Part shown: positions 1 through 7,631 of the stretch, in pieces | Layout: every line of letters starts with the position of its first letter | Numbering within the stretch: the stretch's first letter is position 1 | Assembly: GCA_900770275.1 (NCBI GenBank) | Contig: CAAGJS010000157.1 | Coordinates: forward strand, 1 to 15,275 | Source: Erysipelotrichaceae bacterium | GTDB taxonomy: Bacteria > Bacillota_I > Bacilli_A > Erysipelotrichales > Erysipelotrichaceae | Reading direction: 5' to 3' | Length of the DNA stretch: 15,275 nt | Translations under genes and position numbers: made by a program | Notes under the pieces: model-generated | Told to the model about the DNA's origin: nothing | Seen by the model: only the letters and a program-made list of their open reading frames with translations | The model's database searches: none

Positions 1-57
1 CAGCAGGAAGACATACATGATAATGAACAATACCAGTGCTACATACATTCGATTCAT
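1..57 (-). CDS. N-terminus of a membrane protein, probably a permease (partial, cut by left edge)
   Basis: Reading leftward from an ATG at 57-55, an open frame runs to the edge of the window and encodes 19 residues, MNRMYVALVLFIIMYVFLL. This is a short basic start followed by an unbroken hydrophobic stretch, typical of the first membrane segment of a bacterial permease. A GGGAG ribosome binding site lies at 66-70, eight bases before the ATG. The gene is on the same strand as the eight genes to its right, 126 bases beyond the stop of the Asp-box protein, so it could be the last gene of that operon or the start of a new unit. An SLC13-like or MFS permease would fit the context, but 19 residues cannot settle the family. 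Confidence 0.6.
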   Translation of the reverse strand, partial: MNRMYVALVLFIIMYVFLL

Positions 58-183
58 TCAAACCACTCCCGTTTTTTTGCAGTACCAAGAAAGTATAAAG
101 GGCCGGGGAGTCAATCGCACAAAAATCTTCCCCGATACCCTCTTTACATTGACAAATGAAGACAATTGTTCCGGCTCGAAGCG
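58..183 (-). other. Intergenic spacer with a weak inverted repeat and a -10-like hexamer
   Basis: This is the largest gap inside the leftward cluster (126 bases). On the minus strand it holds an imperfectly placed inverted repeat (CGGGGA at 104-109 against TCCCCG at 129-134, long loop, no following T-run) and, further on, a TATACT hexamer with no correctly spaced -35. The repeat is too weak to call a terminator. The hexamer may belong to a secondary promoter for the partial membrane gene at 1-57. No small gene is supported here. Confidence 0.3.
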
Positions 184-1341
184 TTACTGCTTTACTTCTC
201 CTGAAGTTGGATTATAGGTATGAAAACCTCTTACTCCGATCACATCATCCTCCGAAAGTCTGACCCACTTGACACCTTTTCTTGTCCGATAGGCATAGGC
301 CACGTTGAGCATTCCTCTGCTATCCTGCATGATGTAGGGATACTCGTACTGAAGGTTGCTGCCACGGTTCTCATCGCCGCAGTATCCTTCGCCACGCTCG
401 ATATTACGGATCAAAGGGAATGTTATGCCGCCGTCTTCGGACAGCGCAACCGTTACCGGACAACGAAGGCCAGGCCAGGCGCCTTTCTTTGTCCATGATG
501 CTGGAGCGCTTGCATGATTGTACGCAATTGCAATACGTCCGCTCTGCAGCTTAATTGCAGAAATCGAAGAGTTATTGTTGGGTAGTACCGTAGGCTTCGG
601 AACACTCCACGTATCACCATAATCTAAGCTTTCGCTTCGGTAGATCCAGTCCGCCTGCCGCGAACGCATGAAGGCGACAAGATGGCCATTCTCAAGTTCA
701 ACAACATTGGCATGGACTCGTCCCGCAGACTCCGGCATCATGACTTTGCGCCATGTTTTTCCTTCATCATCCGAAATGCGGAATGCGGTAGGATCGCCAG
801 AAAGGCCGGCGGCACTGTCAGTGCAGATCCAGTTGCCATAGATCCATCTTCCATTGGAAAGAATCTGAATCGGCTGCCTCGAGAATGTGCCCGGCTCATC
901 AAAAACAGTTACCGGAGCGGACCATGTCTTTCCGTCATCGGTACTGACCTGTTTCTTGACAACAGCGGTGTACTGCATGTTGTCCTTGCCAGGCTGCCTT
1001 CCAAGCTGCGACGTATACATGCACCAGATTTCACCATTCGGCGCTAGGAACAGAGACGGGTTCTGATCCGAAAAATCATTTTCATTGGAGACGTTGATGG
1101 GATCTTCCCATTTTTCGGCTCCTTTCGGAAGGCGCGAAACAACGACGTTGATATCCGCTCCTCCTTCATAGGTTCCGGCAAACCAGCAGCACAGCATCGT
1201 TCCTTCTCCCGTTTCCAAAAGTGCCGGTGCGTGGGCAGTCGGCCATGGTCCCTGCGGGAGCGCAGCCTCCTCAAATTTCATTTCATCGTTGTAATAGATC
1301 TGTCCATCAAAGCTCAGACCTTTCAGATGTGGAATGCTCAT
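184..1341 (-). CDS. Cytoplasmic Asp-box (BNR) sialidase-fold protein
   Basis: A 385-residue six-bladed beta-propeller protein of the sialidase/BNR superfamily (PF13088-like). Four Asp-box motifs (S-x-D-x-G-x-T-W type) are visible at residues about 133-140 (STDDGKTW), 190-197 (SDDEGKTW), 238-245 (SLDYGDTW) and 301-308 (SEDGGITF, weakest). The conserved HAPALLE and FSRQPI segments are typical of the subgroup often labelled exo-alpha-sialidase in databases. There is no signal peptide, so it acts in the cytoplasm on an imported substrate. True sialidase activity is not supported: no other sialic-acid genes are present and I cannot confirm the arginine triad. Start choice: a TTG at 1347 would add two residues but overlaps the upstream stop and lies only two bases from the ribosome binding site. 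ATG at 1341 has AAGGAG eight bases upstream and is preferred. It follows the esterase stop by two bases, so the two are surely co-transcribed. Confidence 0.8.
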   Translation of the reverse strand: MSIPHLKGLSFDGQIYYNDEMKFEEAALPQGPWPTAHAPALLETGEGTMLCCWFAGTYEGGADINVVVSRLPKGAEKWEDPINVSNENDFSDQNPSLFLAPNGEIWCMYTSQLGRQPGKDNMQYTAVVKKQVSTDDGKTWSAPVTVFDEPGTFSRQPIQILSNGRWIYGNWICTDSAAGLSGDPTAFRISDDEGKTWRKVMMPESAGRVHANVVELENGHLVAFMRSRQADWIYRSESLDYGDTWSVPKPTVLPNNNSSISAIKLQSGRIAIAYNHASAPASWTKKGAWPGLRCPVTVALSEDGGITFPLIRNIERGEGYCGDENRGSNLQYEYPYIMQDSRGMLNVAYAYRTRKGVKWVRLSEDDVIGVRGFHTYNPTSGEVKQ

Positions 1342-1343
1342 GA

Positions 1344-3101
1344 TCAATTCTCCTTTTCGTTATAGCTGAGCGATCCATCAGGATTGCGGCTGTAATGCTT
1401 CAGAAATTCCCAGGCAATTTCAGGTTCACGCAGGTCCAGCGCATGGGGCATCCGCTTCGCTGCCATGAACTGATAGAGCGGAAGATGTCCCTCATCCTGA
1501 CTCTTCCAGCGATGGACGATGAAGCGCTGATCATCACCTTCATAGGTATTTTCATCTCCCATCAGTCCTGTTTCATAGGTCGATGGTTTCTCGAATGGAA
1601 CAACGGGAATGTTGTTGAACTTTTTCCAGAAGTTAATCGTCTGCAGCCAGAGGTTTTCAGGATCCGCAATCGGCCATGCCGTACCGAGAGTATCCATTAA
1701 TCCTGCACCTTGAATCAGAGGGATGCGGTAGTCATAGTTCTGCTTCTTTTCATCAGACATTTTCTTTGTCCAGCTTGGGCCTTCGTCAGATTCAACAGAC
1801 TTTGCCGACGCAAGCACCGATTTCAGAACAGAACGTGTACCAAAATATCCGAGGTTCTGCGCATTGAACGCTGCTCCACCCGCAAAGACATCAGGATATG
1901 CACAGCACAGCGCATTGGTCATCATCGATCCCATCGAGAATCCACTGACATAGACGCGGGAAGTATCTATCGGATGCACCGACTTCATATGTTCAATCAG
2001 TGCCAGAACAAAGGCAATGTCACTTGGCCCTGTTTCATCGTTCCACACATTCCATACCTTGCCAACGGAAGCACGCGGATAGACGACGATGAAGTTATCC
2101 CGCTTTGCCAGCACATGCCAGTCGGACTGTTCCGCACCATAAAGAGGAATGCAGTTGCCGCCATGGAAGTAGAACACCAGCGGCACCGGCTCCTTCATTT
2201 CCTTTACCTTTTTCGGTACATATTCGTACCAGGTATGGGCAAAGCCATCATTGACACCAAGCGAGCTGTCCTTCACATGAGCCGTAAAACCCCACTCGGA
2301 GAAGCTGGTGCGCTTCTGATAGGTTCCATAGGTATCATTGCGCCAGCGCCGTGTCTCAGAGAAGAACTTCTCCCAGGCATCCGCGACTTCATCCGCGCAA
2401 AGCGCATGGTCAGTTACGAAATAACGGATATTCGGATTGATCGTATTGTGATGGTCCTCAGCAGAAGCGTCAATCGGCGCATTGGTCTTTTCCAGATAGG
2501 ACGCATATGCCGTATTTCCGCCGTAGATCCATGCGGCCTGCGGCTGTGCCTGCTCACTGATGTTAAAGCCCTCTGGAAATCCTCCTACCATGATTCCGGA
2601 TGCGTCCAGAGGCTTGCGCAGCGATAAACGCTGCAGCAGGGCACTTGCCTGAGGCGTCGTGCCAAGGTATAAGATCATGCCATTGAAGCCGGCGACCTGT
2701 CCTTTACTCTTGGGAAGAGCTGCGAAGCAGCGGACGAGGAAAGAAAGATCATCTTCACGTTTCGGATCTTCTTCATAATTCCAGCCATCATCTGTCGGAT
2801 TTGGAAACAGCAGGATGAAGTGACGCTCTTCGGCAAGCTGATCGAGCTTCAGCTCTTTCATCAGCGTTTCAACACTTTCCTTCGTATTTTCATTGCGCAG
2901 CACCATGAATACCTGGCACTGTTTCGCGTCCGGGCAGCCGGAGGAAGGCACATAGGAATACATAGTACGATCCTTTCCTGCTTCGGCATAGACAGAGTTT
3001 TCTGCCGTAACGAAGGTGTTATTTGCGCCAAGAACGTTTTCTTCAATCAGTTCACCGCCAAAGGGTGAAAAACGCTCAATTTCTTCAAGAGTATCAAGCA
3101 T
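1344..3101 (-). CDS. Two-domain PHB-depolymerase/feruloyl-esterase-like hydrolase (copy 1)
   Basis: A 585-residue protein with two successive alpha/beta-hydrolase-like halves. The C-terminal half (about 270-575) looks active: oxyanion segment YFHGGNC (311-317), nucleophile elbow GFSMGS with Ser389, likely acid Asp470 (GAGLMD) and His553 (RMPHAL). This pattern matches the PHB depolymerase/CE1-like esterase family, whose single-domain members are about 300 residues. The N-terminal half (about 40-245) follows the same order, with a hydrophobic strand, FILLFPNP, GWNY and an elbow GFNGM, but Asn140 replaces the serine, so it should not be a working hydrolase. A conserved RRWRND linker joins the halves. 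There is no signal peptide. It overlaps the upstream esterase gene by 8 bp and its ribosome binding site (GGGAG) is inside that gene. Substrate unknown; a small acyl ester or acyl-sugar acid is the best guess from the neighbours. Confidence 0.82.
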   Translation of the reverse strand: MLDTLEEIERFSPFGGELIEENVLGANNTFVTAENSVYAEAGKDRTMYSYVPSSGCPDAKQCQVFMVLRNENTKESVETLMKELKLDQLAEERHFILLFPNPTDDGWNYEEDPKREDDLSFLVRCFAALPKSKGQVAGFNGMILYLGTTPQASALLQRLSLRKPLDASGIMVGGFPEGFNISEQAQPQAAWIYGGNTAYASYLEKTNAPIDASAEDHHNTINPNIRYFVTDHALCADEVADAWEKFFSETRRWRNDTYGTYQKRTSFSEWGFTAHVKDSSLGVNDGFAHTWYEYVPKKVKEMKEPVPLVFYFHGGNCIPLYGAEQSDWHVLAKRDNFIVVYPRASVGKVWNVWNDETGPSDIAFVLALIEHMKSVHPIDTSRVYVSGFSMGSMMTNALCCAYPDVFAGGAAFNAQNLGYFGTRSVLKSVLASAKSVESDEGPSWTKKMSDEKKQNYDYRIPLIQGAGLMDTLGTAWPIADPENLWLQTINFWKKFNNIPVVPFEKPSTYETGLMGDENTYEGDDQRFIVHRWKSQDEGHLPLYQFMAAKRMPHALDLREPEIAWEFLKHYSRNPDGSLSYNEKEN

Positions 3102-4872
3102 CTTCCTTCTCCCTTGTCAAAGAACCATCGCGGTTGCGGCTGTAGCGGCGGATGATGTTCCAGCCAAGTTCAAATTCCGGAAGATCTACAGCATGTGGCA
3201 TCCGTTCTACTGTCACAAAATGATAGAGATCATTGCCATCCGCGTCACACCAGGACTGATCAATATATCTTCCCGTCTTTACACAGGCATCACTGGCAAG
3301 GCCGGAAACTGTATTTTCGGAAAAGAACGGATTCTCATGAAGATGATTGTAATGAACCCAGAACTGAACGGTTCCGATCCACATGCCATCATCGGGCGAC
3401 TTCATAGGAAAATGTTTCTTAGGATTCAGACCAACTCCATCGAGAATTCCGGCAAACTGAACCAGAGGGAACCGATAATCCTTTTCCTTCTTCTTTTCAT
3501 CGATGATTCGATGTGCAGGAGATTCTGTTTCCGATGACGGAGTCAGAGAAGCTGTAACGGTGTTGGGACGGAACATTTTAAGACCCGGAACCGATGCGTC
3601 CAGCGTCATCAGATATCCCTGATCCGGTCCATTGCATGCGACACCACCCGCAAACACATCGGGGAACAGAGAGGCCATGGCATTGGTAAACATGGAACCC
3701 ATCGAGAAACCACTCAGATAAATGCGAGATTCATCAATTGTATGAACCTGCTTCATATGATCCAGCAGAGACATGATGTAATCCGCATCGGAAGGAATCC
3801 GGCGATCATCCCATACATTCCAGCGCTCCTCAATCGAAGGATCCGGGAACACCACAATCAGACCATCCCGATCCGCAATCTCGACCCAGCTCGACTGCTC
3901 TGCGCCATAAAGAGCGATGCAGTTGATGCCATGAAAATAGAACAGCAGCGGCACCGGCTGGTTTGTCCCACGAAGACGCTCCGGGATATATTCATACCAG
4001 GTATGTGGCATGCCGTTATTGTCGCCAAGACTCGTATCATTCACATGCGCCGTAAATCCTTTTTCCGTAAAGTTGATGCGCCGCTGATAAATGCCGAAAG
4101 TATCATTGCGCCAGCGCCGTGTCTCGGAGAACATCTTTTCCCATGCGTCCTTGACTGTGTCTGCGTTTAATCCACTGTGCGAAAGGTAGAACTGCACATG
4201 CGGATTGGTCTGTTTCCAGTAATGAGATCCCTCTTCCGCTAACGGAGCGTTGACCTTACGCAGCCAGTTTTCTGCCGTTGGATTATCTTCATAGACCCAG
4301 GCTGTCTGCTCAGCACCCTTGTCCTTTGGAAGTACATAGTTCTTAGGATAGGCGCCGATCATGATCGCTGCCGCATCGAGCGGAGAAGTCACAGCCAGCG
4401 TCGAAATCATTGCCGAAGCCTCTGGCGAAGCACCAATGTAGAAGATCATGCCATTAAAGCCAGCAACCTTTCCCTTACTCCTGGGAAGTGCGGCGAAACA
4501 GCGTACCAGAAAAGCAGCATCATCGTCCCGTTCCGGATCCTGTGCATAGTTCCATCCTGTATCCGCAGGATTCGGGAAGAGAAGAATGAAGTGACGCTCT
4601 TCTGCCAGCTGATCAAGCTTCAGTTCCTTCATCAGAGCTTCAGCACTTTCCTTTGTGCTCTCATTGCGCAGCACCATCAGTACCTGAGACTGCTTGGCAT
4701 GCGGACATCCGCTGGCCGGAATGTAGGAATACATCGTTCGATCCCCGCCGACGGTAACCTTAACATCATTTTCCGGATTCAGTTTCCCTGATACGGTGCC
4801 CTTGACTTCCTCCAGAATCAGCTGGCCGCCAAAGGGGGAAAACTTCACAATTTCATTCATTGTGTCAAACAT
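3094..4872 (-). CDS. Two-domain PHB-depolymerase/feruloyl-esterase-like hydrolase (copy 2)
   Basis: A 592-residue close paralogue of the next gene downstream, with the same two-half design. The C-terminal catalytic half shows YFHGINC (312-318), GFSMGS with Ser390, likely Asp478 (FAGILD) and His560 (RMPHAV). The N-terminal half has elbow GFNGM with Asn140 in the nucleophile position, exactly as in copy 1. By hand alignment, residues 44-150 are about 79% identical to copy 1 without gaps, while a stretch of similar length around the active serine is only about 61% identical. No signal peptide or membrane segment is present, so it is cytoplasmic. ATG at 4872 has AGGAG ten bases upstream and starts five bases after the stop of the third esterase. 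The tandem arrangement implies local gene duplication, followed by divergence of the catalytic half, perhaps towards different acyl or alcohol groups. Confidence 0.82.
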   Translation of the reverse strand: MFDTMNEIVKFSPFGGQLILEEVKGTVSGKLNPENDVKVTVGGDRTMYSYIPASGCPHAKQSQVLMVLRNESTKESAEALMKELKLDQLAEERHFILLFPNPADTGWNYAQDPERDDDAAFLVRCFAALPRSKGKVAGFNGMIFYIGASPEASAMISTLAVTSPLDAAAIMIGAYPKNYVLPKDKGAEQTAWVYEDNPTAENWLRKVNAPLAEEGSHYWKQTNPHVQFYLSHSGLNADTVKDAWEKMFSETRRWRNDTFGIYQRRINFTEKGFTAHVNDTSLGDNNGMPHTWYEYIPERLRGTNQPVPLLFYFHGINCIALYGAEQSSWVEIADRDGLIVVFPDPSIEERWNVWDDRRIPSDADYIMSLLDHMKQVHTIDESRIYLSGFSMGSMFTNAMASLFPDVFAGGVACNGPDQGYLMTLDASVPGLKMFRPNTVTASLTPSSETESPAHRIIDEKKKEKDYRFPLVQFAGILDGVGLNPKKHFPMKSPDDGMWIGTVQFWVHYNHLHENPFFSENTVSGLASDACVKTGRYIDQSWCDADGNDLYHFVTVERMPHAVDLPEFELGWNIIRRYSRNRDGSLTREKEDA

Positions 4873-4877
4873 TTCAA

Positions 4878-6527
4878 TTATTCTCCTGTGTACGATATTT
4901 CTTTTGACTGGTTATGCCGGGCGAAGCGTCTCATGAATGCCCACGCTGCCTTAGACTCTTCCTTTACAGCACCATGAGGCATATTTTTCATGACTGTATA
5001 ACCAACCATTGGAATTTGACTGTGACTGCTGTAAAGATGGGTGTTAAAGCGGGATCCATCATTGTATCCATTGGACGCAGTGTAATAATTCGACTGATCC
5101 AGAACCTTAACAACTGTCGCATCGCAATGATCTGCCTGCAGATACACTGCCAGCTCTTCGCTGCGGTCAAGGCCTGCCTTCGTATCGTTGTCACCGACGC
5201 ACAGCCATACCGGCATCTCATATCCCGATTCCAGAAAATCGGGCGCAAAGTAATAGTTTCCCATCATCGAAGCATCCATCCTGCTGCAGGCTTCCATGGA
5301 CGGCCCGTTCCAGGGCGAAGCAGCCGCAAACAGATACGGGAATGTCGTCATCTGCTGGCAGGTGAAAACGGCGCCGTTTGAAAAACCGGTGAGATAGATG
5401 CGTGAGCGATTGATGCTGTAGAAACGGGTAAGATCCTCAATGATCGAAGAAATCGAATCACGATCCCGCGTAATGCTCCAGATGTTTTCCGGACTGTCGG
5501 GATAAACGGCGATGAATTCACCGCTCGCATCCGCAAGCTCATTCCACCCATTCTTCTCGGCAAACAGCCAGGCAGGCTCACCCCTGCCATGGATGGAGAA
5601 GACGACAGGAATGTTCGTAAGCTCTTCATTTGATTTACCTGCCGGAAGATGTACGGCATACGGATAGGAAAGCCCGTTCACCGTTACCTCATGGTGCTGA
5701 TAGAGATCGCCATGATAGAAATCGTATTTACCAGAAAGATAACCAAGCGTCCCGTCCGGACTGTTCTTCCAGCGGATGATGTGGTTGAAGAAGTTGTGAA
5801 GCGTGAGGCTGGAGATCTCCTTTTCATTCAGATCCCCTTCAACAATCCCAACCTGTGCAGTCGCTTCTTTCTGATCGGCATACAGCCGGATCGGAACGTT
5901 TTTTTCAGTACCGTTGACTGTTATGGTCTTTTTCTGCACATTGGTGCTTCTGTTAATAGTGCAAAAATAATCGGCGGCTTCTTTCTGGCCTTCATAGGTT
6001 CCGAAGAACCAGACAGCCGACGGAACATCACTGTTGCGTGTGCAGTAGTCTGCGCTTGGATTTGCAATCAGCCAATGATCAGACGCAAGACTTCCATCGC
6101 TGAAATCATGCGGACCGCCTTTGATCAAAGCTGTACCTGCAAACATGTTGGGATGCTTGACAAGCACCTGACCGGCATAGTCTGCCCCCTCGCCATAACC
6201 GACGAGATAAATCAATGTCTCCCATGTCCATACGATGCCATTGCGGCCAGGGATGGCCTTTCCACCAGGTGCCAGGAAGGAGTTGCGGTTCTTCTGGTAG
6301 ATCTCAGTCAGAAGATCAACGGAAGCCTGGCTCCAGTCATCGCATACCGGCATGATCAGCAGTGCACCGTCATCTTCCAGCGCATCGATCCATCCGGAGC
6401 GTTCTGCAAATTCTTCCAGATGCTTCTCATCGATCGCATCCACCTGCGGAGCGCATATGAAGACCGTTTTTACCGGATCACAGGCTGCCTTCGTGGATAC
6501 GCGGCTGTAGAATCTTACTTCTGACAT
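4878..6527 (-). CDS. Two-domain PHB-depolymerase-like hydrolase (divergent copy 3)
   Basis: A 549-residue third member of the esterase trio, clearly related in architecture but much more divergent. The C-terminal half (about 270-545) has FSIHGRGEPAW as oxyanion segment, VYPDSPENIWS, elbow GFSNGA with Ser383, an acid in the GDND segment (446-448) and His518 (NMPHGA). The N-terminal half (about 15-245) retains strand LLIMP and an elbow-like LVGYGEGA (109-115), where Gly112 stands in place of the serine, so this half is also expected to be inactive. The linker keeps an R-W-K-N version of the RRWRND motif of the other two. No signal peptide. ATG at 6527 is preceded by AAGGAGAG. It follows the PdxA-like gene after 47 bases, the widest gap between the metabolic and hydrolytic halves of the operon, which contains a small hairpin. 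Confidence 0.8.
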   Translation of the reverse strand: MSEVRFYSRVSTKAACDPVKTVFICAPQVDAIDEKHLEEFAERSGWIDALEDDGALLIMPVCDDWSQASVDLLTEIYQKNRNSFLAPGGKAIPGRNGIVWTWETLIYLVGYGEGADYAGQVLVKHPNMFAGTALIKGGPHDFSDGSLASDHWLIANPSADYCTRNSDVPSAVWFFGTYEGQKEAADYFCTINRSTNVQKKTITVNGTEKNVPIRLYADQKEATAQVGIVEGDLNEKEISSLTLHNFFNHIIRWKNSPDGTLGYLSGKYDFYHGDLYQHHEVTVNGLSYPYAVHLPAGKSNEELTNIPVVFSIHGRGEPAWLFAEKNGWNELADASGEFIAVYPDSPENIWSITRDRDSISSIIEDLTRFYSINRSRIYLTGFSNGAVFTCQQMTTFPYLFAAASPWNGPSMEACSRMDASMMGNYYFAPDFLESGYEMPVWLCVGDNDTKAGLDRSEELAVYLQADHCDATVVKVLDQSNYYTASNGYNDGSRFNTHLYSSHSQIPMVGYTVMKNMPHGAVKEESKAAWAFMRRFARHNQSKEISYTGE

Positions 6528-6540
6528 GAATACTCTCCTT

Positions 6541-6556
6541 CTGCGGCAGTCCGCAG
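6541..6556 (-). repeat. Perfect 6-bp stem/4-nt loop hairpin beside the esterase-3 ribosome binding site
   Basis: CTGCGG and CCGCAG form a perfect GC-rich stem around a four-base loop. On the minus strand the hairpin ends immediately before the AAGGAGAG ribosome binding site of the gene at 6527. No T-run follows, so it is not an intrinsic terminator. It could protect a 5' end after RNA cleavage or tune translation of the esterase block. Its function is inferred only from position. Confidence 0.45.
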
Positions 6557-6574
6557 TCTGTATGCCTGAATGGA

Positions 6575-7630
6575 TTATGAATTACGGCGATGAGCAGCCA
6601 TCTGCAGCGCATAGTCAATGGCGTTGACCAGACTCAGTTCATTGGCAGTCCCTTTTCCTGCCAGCGCAAAGCCTGTCCCATGATCTACCGACGTACGGAT
6701 GATCGGCAGGCCAAGCGTGATATTGACGCCTGCCACTGCCTTCCATTGCTGGCGTTCGCGGTCATAGACGAAGCCCAGAGTTTTTGTAGGAATATGTCCC
6801 TGATCGTGGTACATGCATACGGTGATGTCATACCAGCCGCCATGCATCTCAGAGAAGACAGAGTCTGGCGGAAGCGGACCGATGGCGTTGATGCCTTCGG
6901 CTTTGGCAGCTTCGATAGCCGGAATGATTTCATCAATTTCCTCATGACCAAAGAGGCCGTGTTCTCCTGCATGCGGATTGAGTCCTGCAACGGCTACCCG
7001 CGGATGCTCGATGCCAAGGCTGCGGCAGGCTTCGTTGCCAAGACGGATGACTTCAAGGACACGATCCTTCTTGACACGGTCACATGCTTCACGCAGCGAG
7101 CAGTGGGTGCTGACATGGACGACGCGGAAATCGTGCAGTGCCAGCATCATGGCATAGCTCTTGGTATGGGTATAGGTGGCATAAATCTCGGTGTGGCCGT
7201 CAAAGTGCATGTTCCGCCGTGCCAGGGCGAGATTCATTGCCTCCTTGTTCAGGGCATTGGTGACGGTCGCATCGACTTCGCCTTTCATGGCAAGATCGAT
7301 GACGGTTCGTACGCATTCGAAGGCCGCATTGCCCCCTTCCGCACTGACTTCGCCAAGCCTGAATGTGGAAAGATCTTTGATCAGATCCAGCTGATACACA
7401 TCAATGGTTCCTGGGGTGAACAGTGCTTCATTCACGGCATGGACCGGATGAATCACAATTTCCGGATGATGAACGAAGTGCTTTGCCTGTTCGAACACCT
7501 TAGCATCTCCGACAACCAGCGGCCGGCAGCGTTCATAGATGCTCGGGTCACTGAGTGCTTTGATTGTGATCTCCGGACCGTTTCCGGCGGGATCACCCAT
7601 GGTGATACCAACAATCGGTGTGTCAGCCAT
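6575..7630 (-). CDS. pdxA2: PdxA2-like D-threonate/D-erythronate 4-phosphate dehydrogenase
   Basis: A 351-residue member of the PdxA family (usual length about 320-350). Visible motifs: GITMGDPAGNGPE (8-20), DGHTE (144-148, substrate phosphate/carboxylate side), THCSL with His176, GLNPHAGEHG with His220, MYHDQGHIPTK with His275, and RTSVDHGTGF (312-321). His176, His220 and His275 correspond to the three metal ligands of E. coli PdxA. In vitamin B6 synthesis PdxA oxidises 4-phosphohydroxy-L-threonine. PdxA2 members encoded beside DUF1537 kinases instead oxidise D-threonate or D-erythronate 4-phosphate, which then loses CO2 to give dihydroxyacetone phosphate. Such a kinase is in this operon and no B6 genes are, so the catabolic role is favoured. 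The ATG lies one base past the stop of the aldolase gene, with AAGGGG upstream. A housekeeping PdxA cannot be excluded on sequence alone. Confidence 0.88.
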   Translation of the reverse strand: MADTPIVGITMGDPAGNGPEITIKALSDPSIYERCRPLVVGDAKVFEQAKHFVHHPEIVIHPVHAVNEALFTPGTIDVYQLDLIKDLSTFRLGEVSAEGGNAAFECVRTVIDLAMKGEVDATVTNALNKEAMNLALARRNMHFDGHTEIYATYTHTKSYAMMLALHDFRVVHVSTHCSLREACDRVKKDRVLEVIRLGNEACRSLGIEHPRVAVAGLNPHAGEHGLFGHEEIDEIIPAIEAAKAEGINAIGPLPPDSVFSEMHGGWYDITVCMYHDQGHIPTKTLGFVYDRERQQWKAVAGVNITLGLPIIRTSVDHGTGFALAGKGTANELSLVNAIDYALQMAAHRRNS

Positions 7631-7631
7631 T

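Noticed and set aside
104..134. CGGGGA/TCCCCG inverted repeat as terminator of the eight-gene operon
   Set aside because: The stem is short, the loop is about 19 bases and no T-run follows on the minus strand.
17..217. 66-codon plus-strand frame at the left edge
   Set aside because: It overlaps the partial minus-strand membrane gene and the end of the Asp-box gene, has no ribosome binding site and an unremarkable composition.
1341..1347. TTG start at 1347 for the Asp-box protein
   Set aside because: It lies two bases from the AAGGAG site, too close for initiation; ATG at 1341 has normal eight-base spacing.
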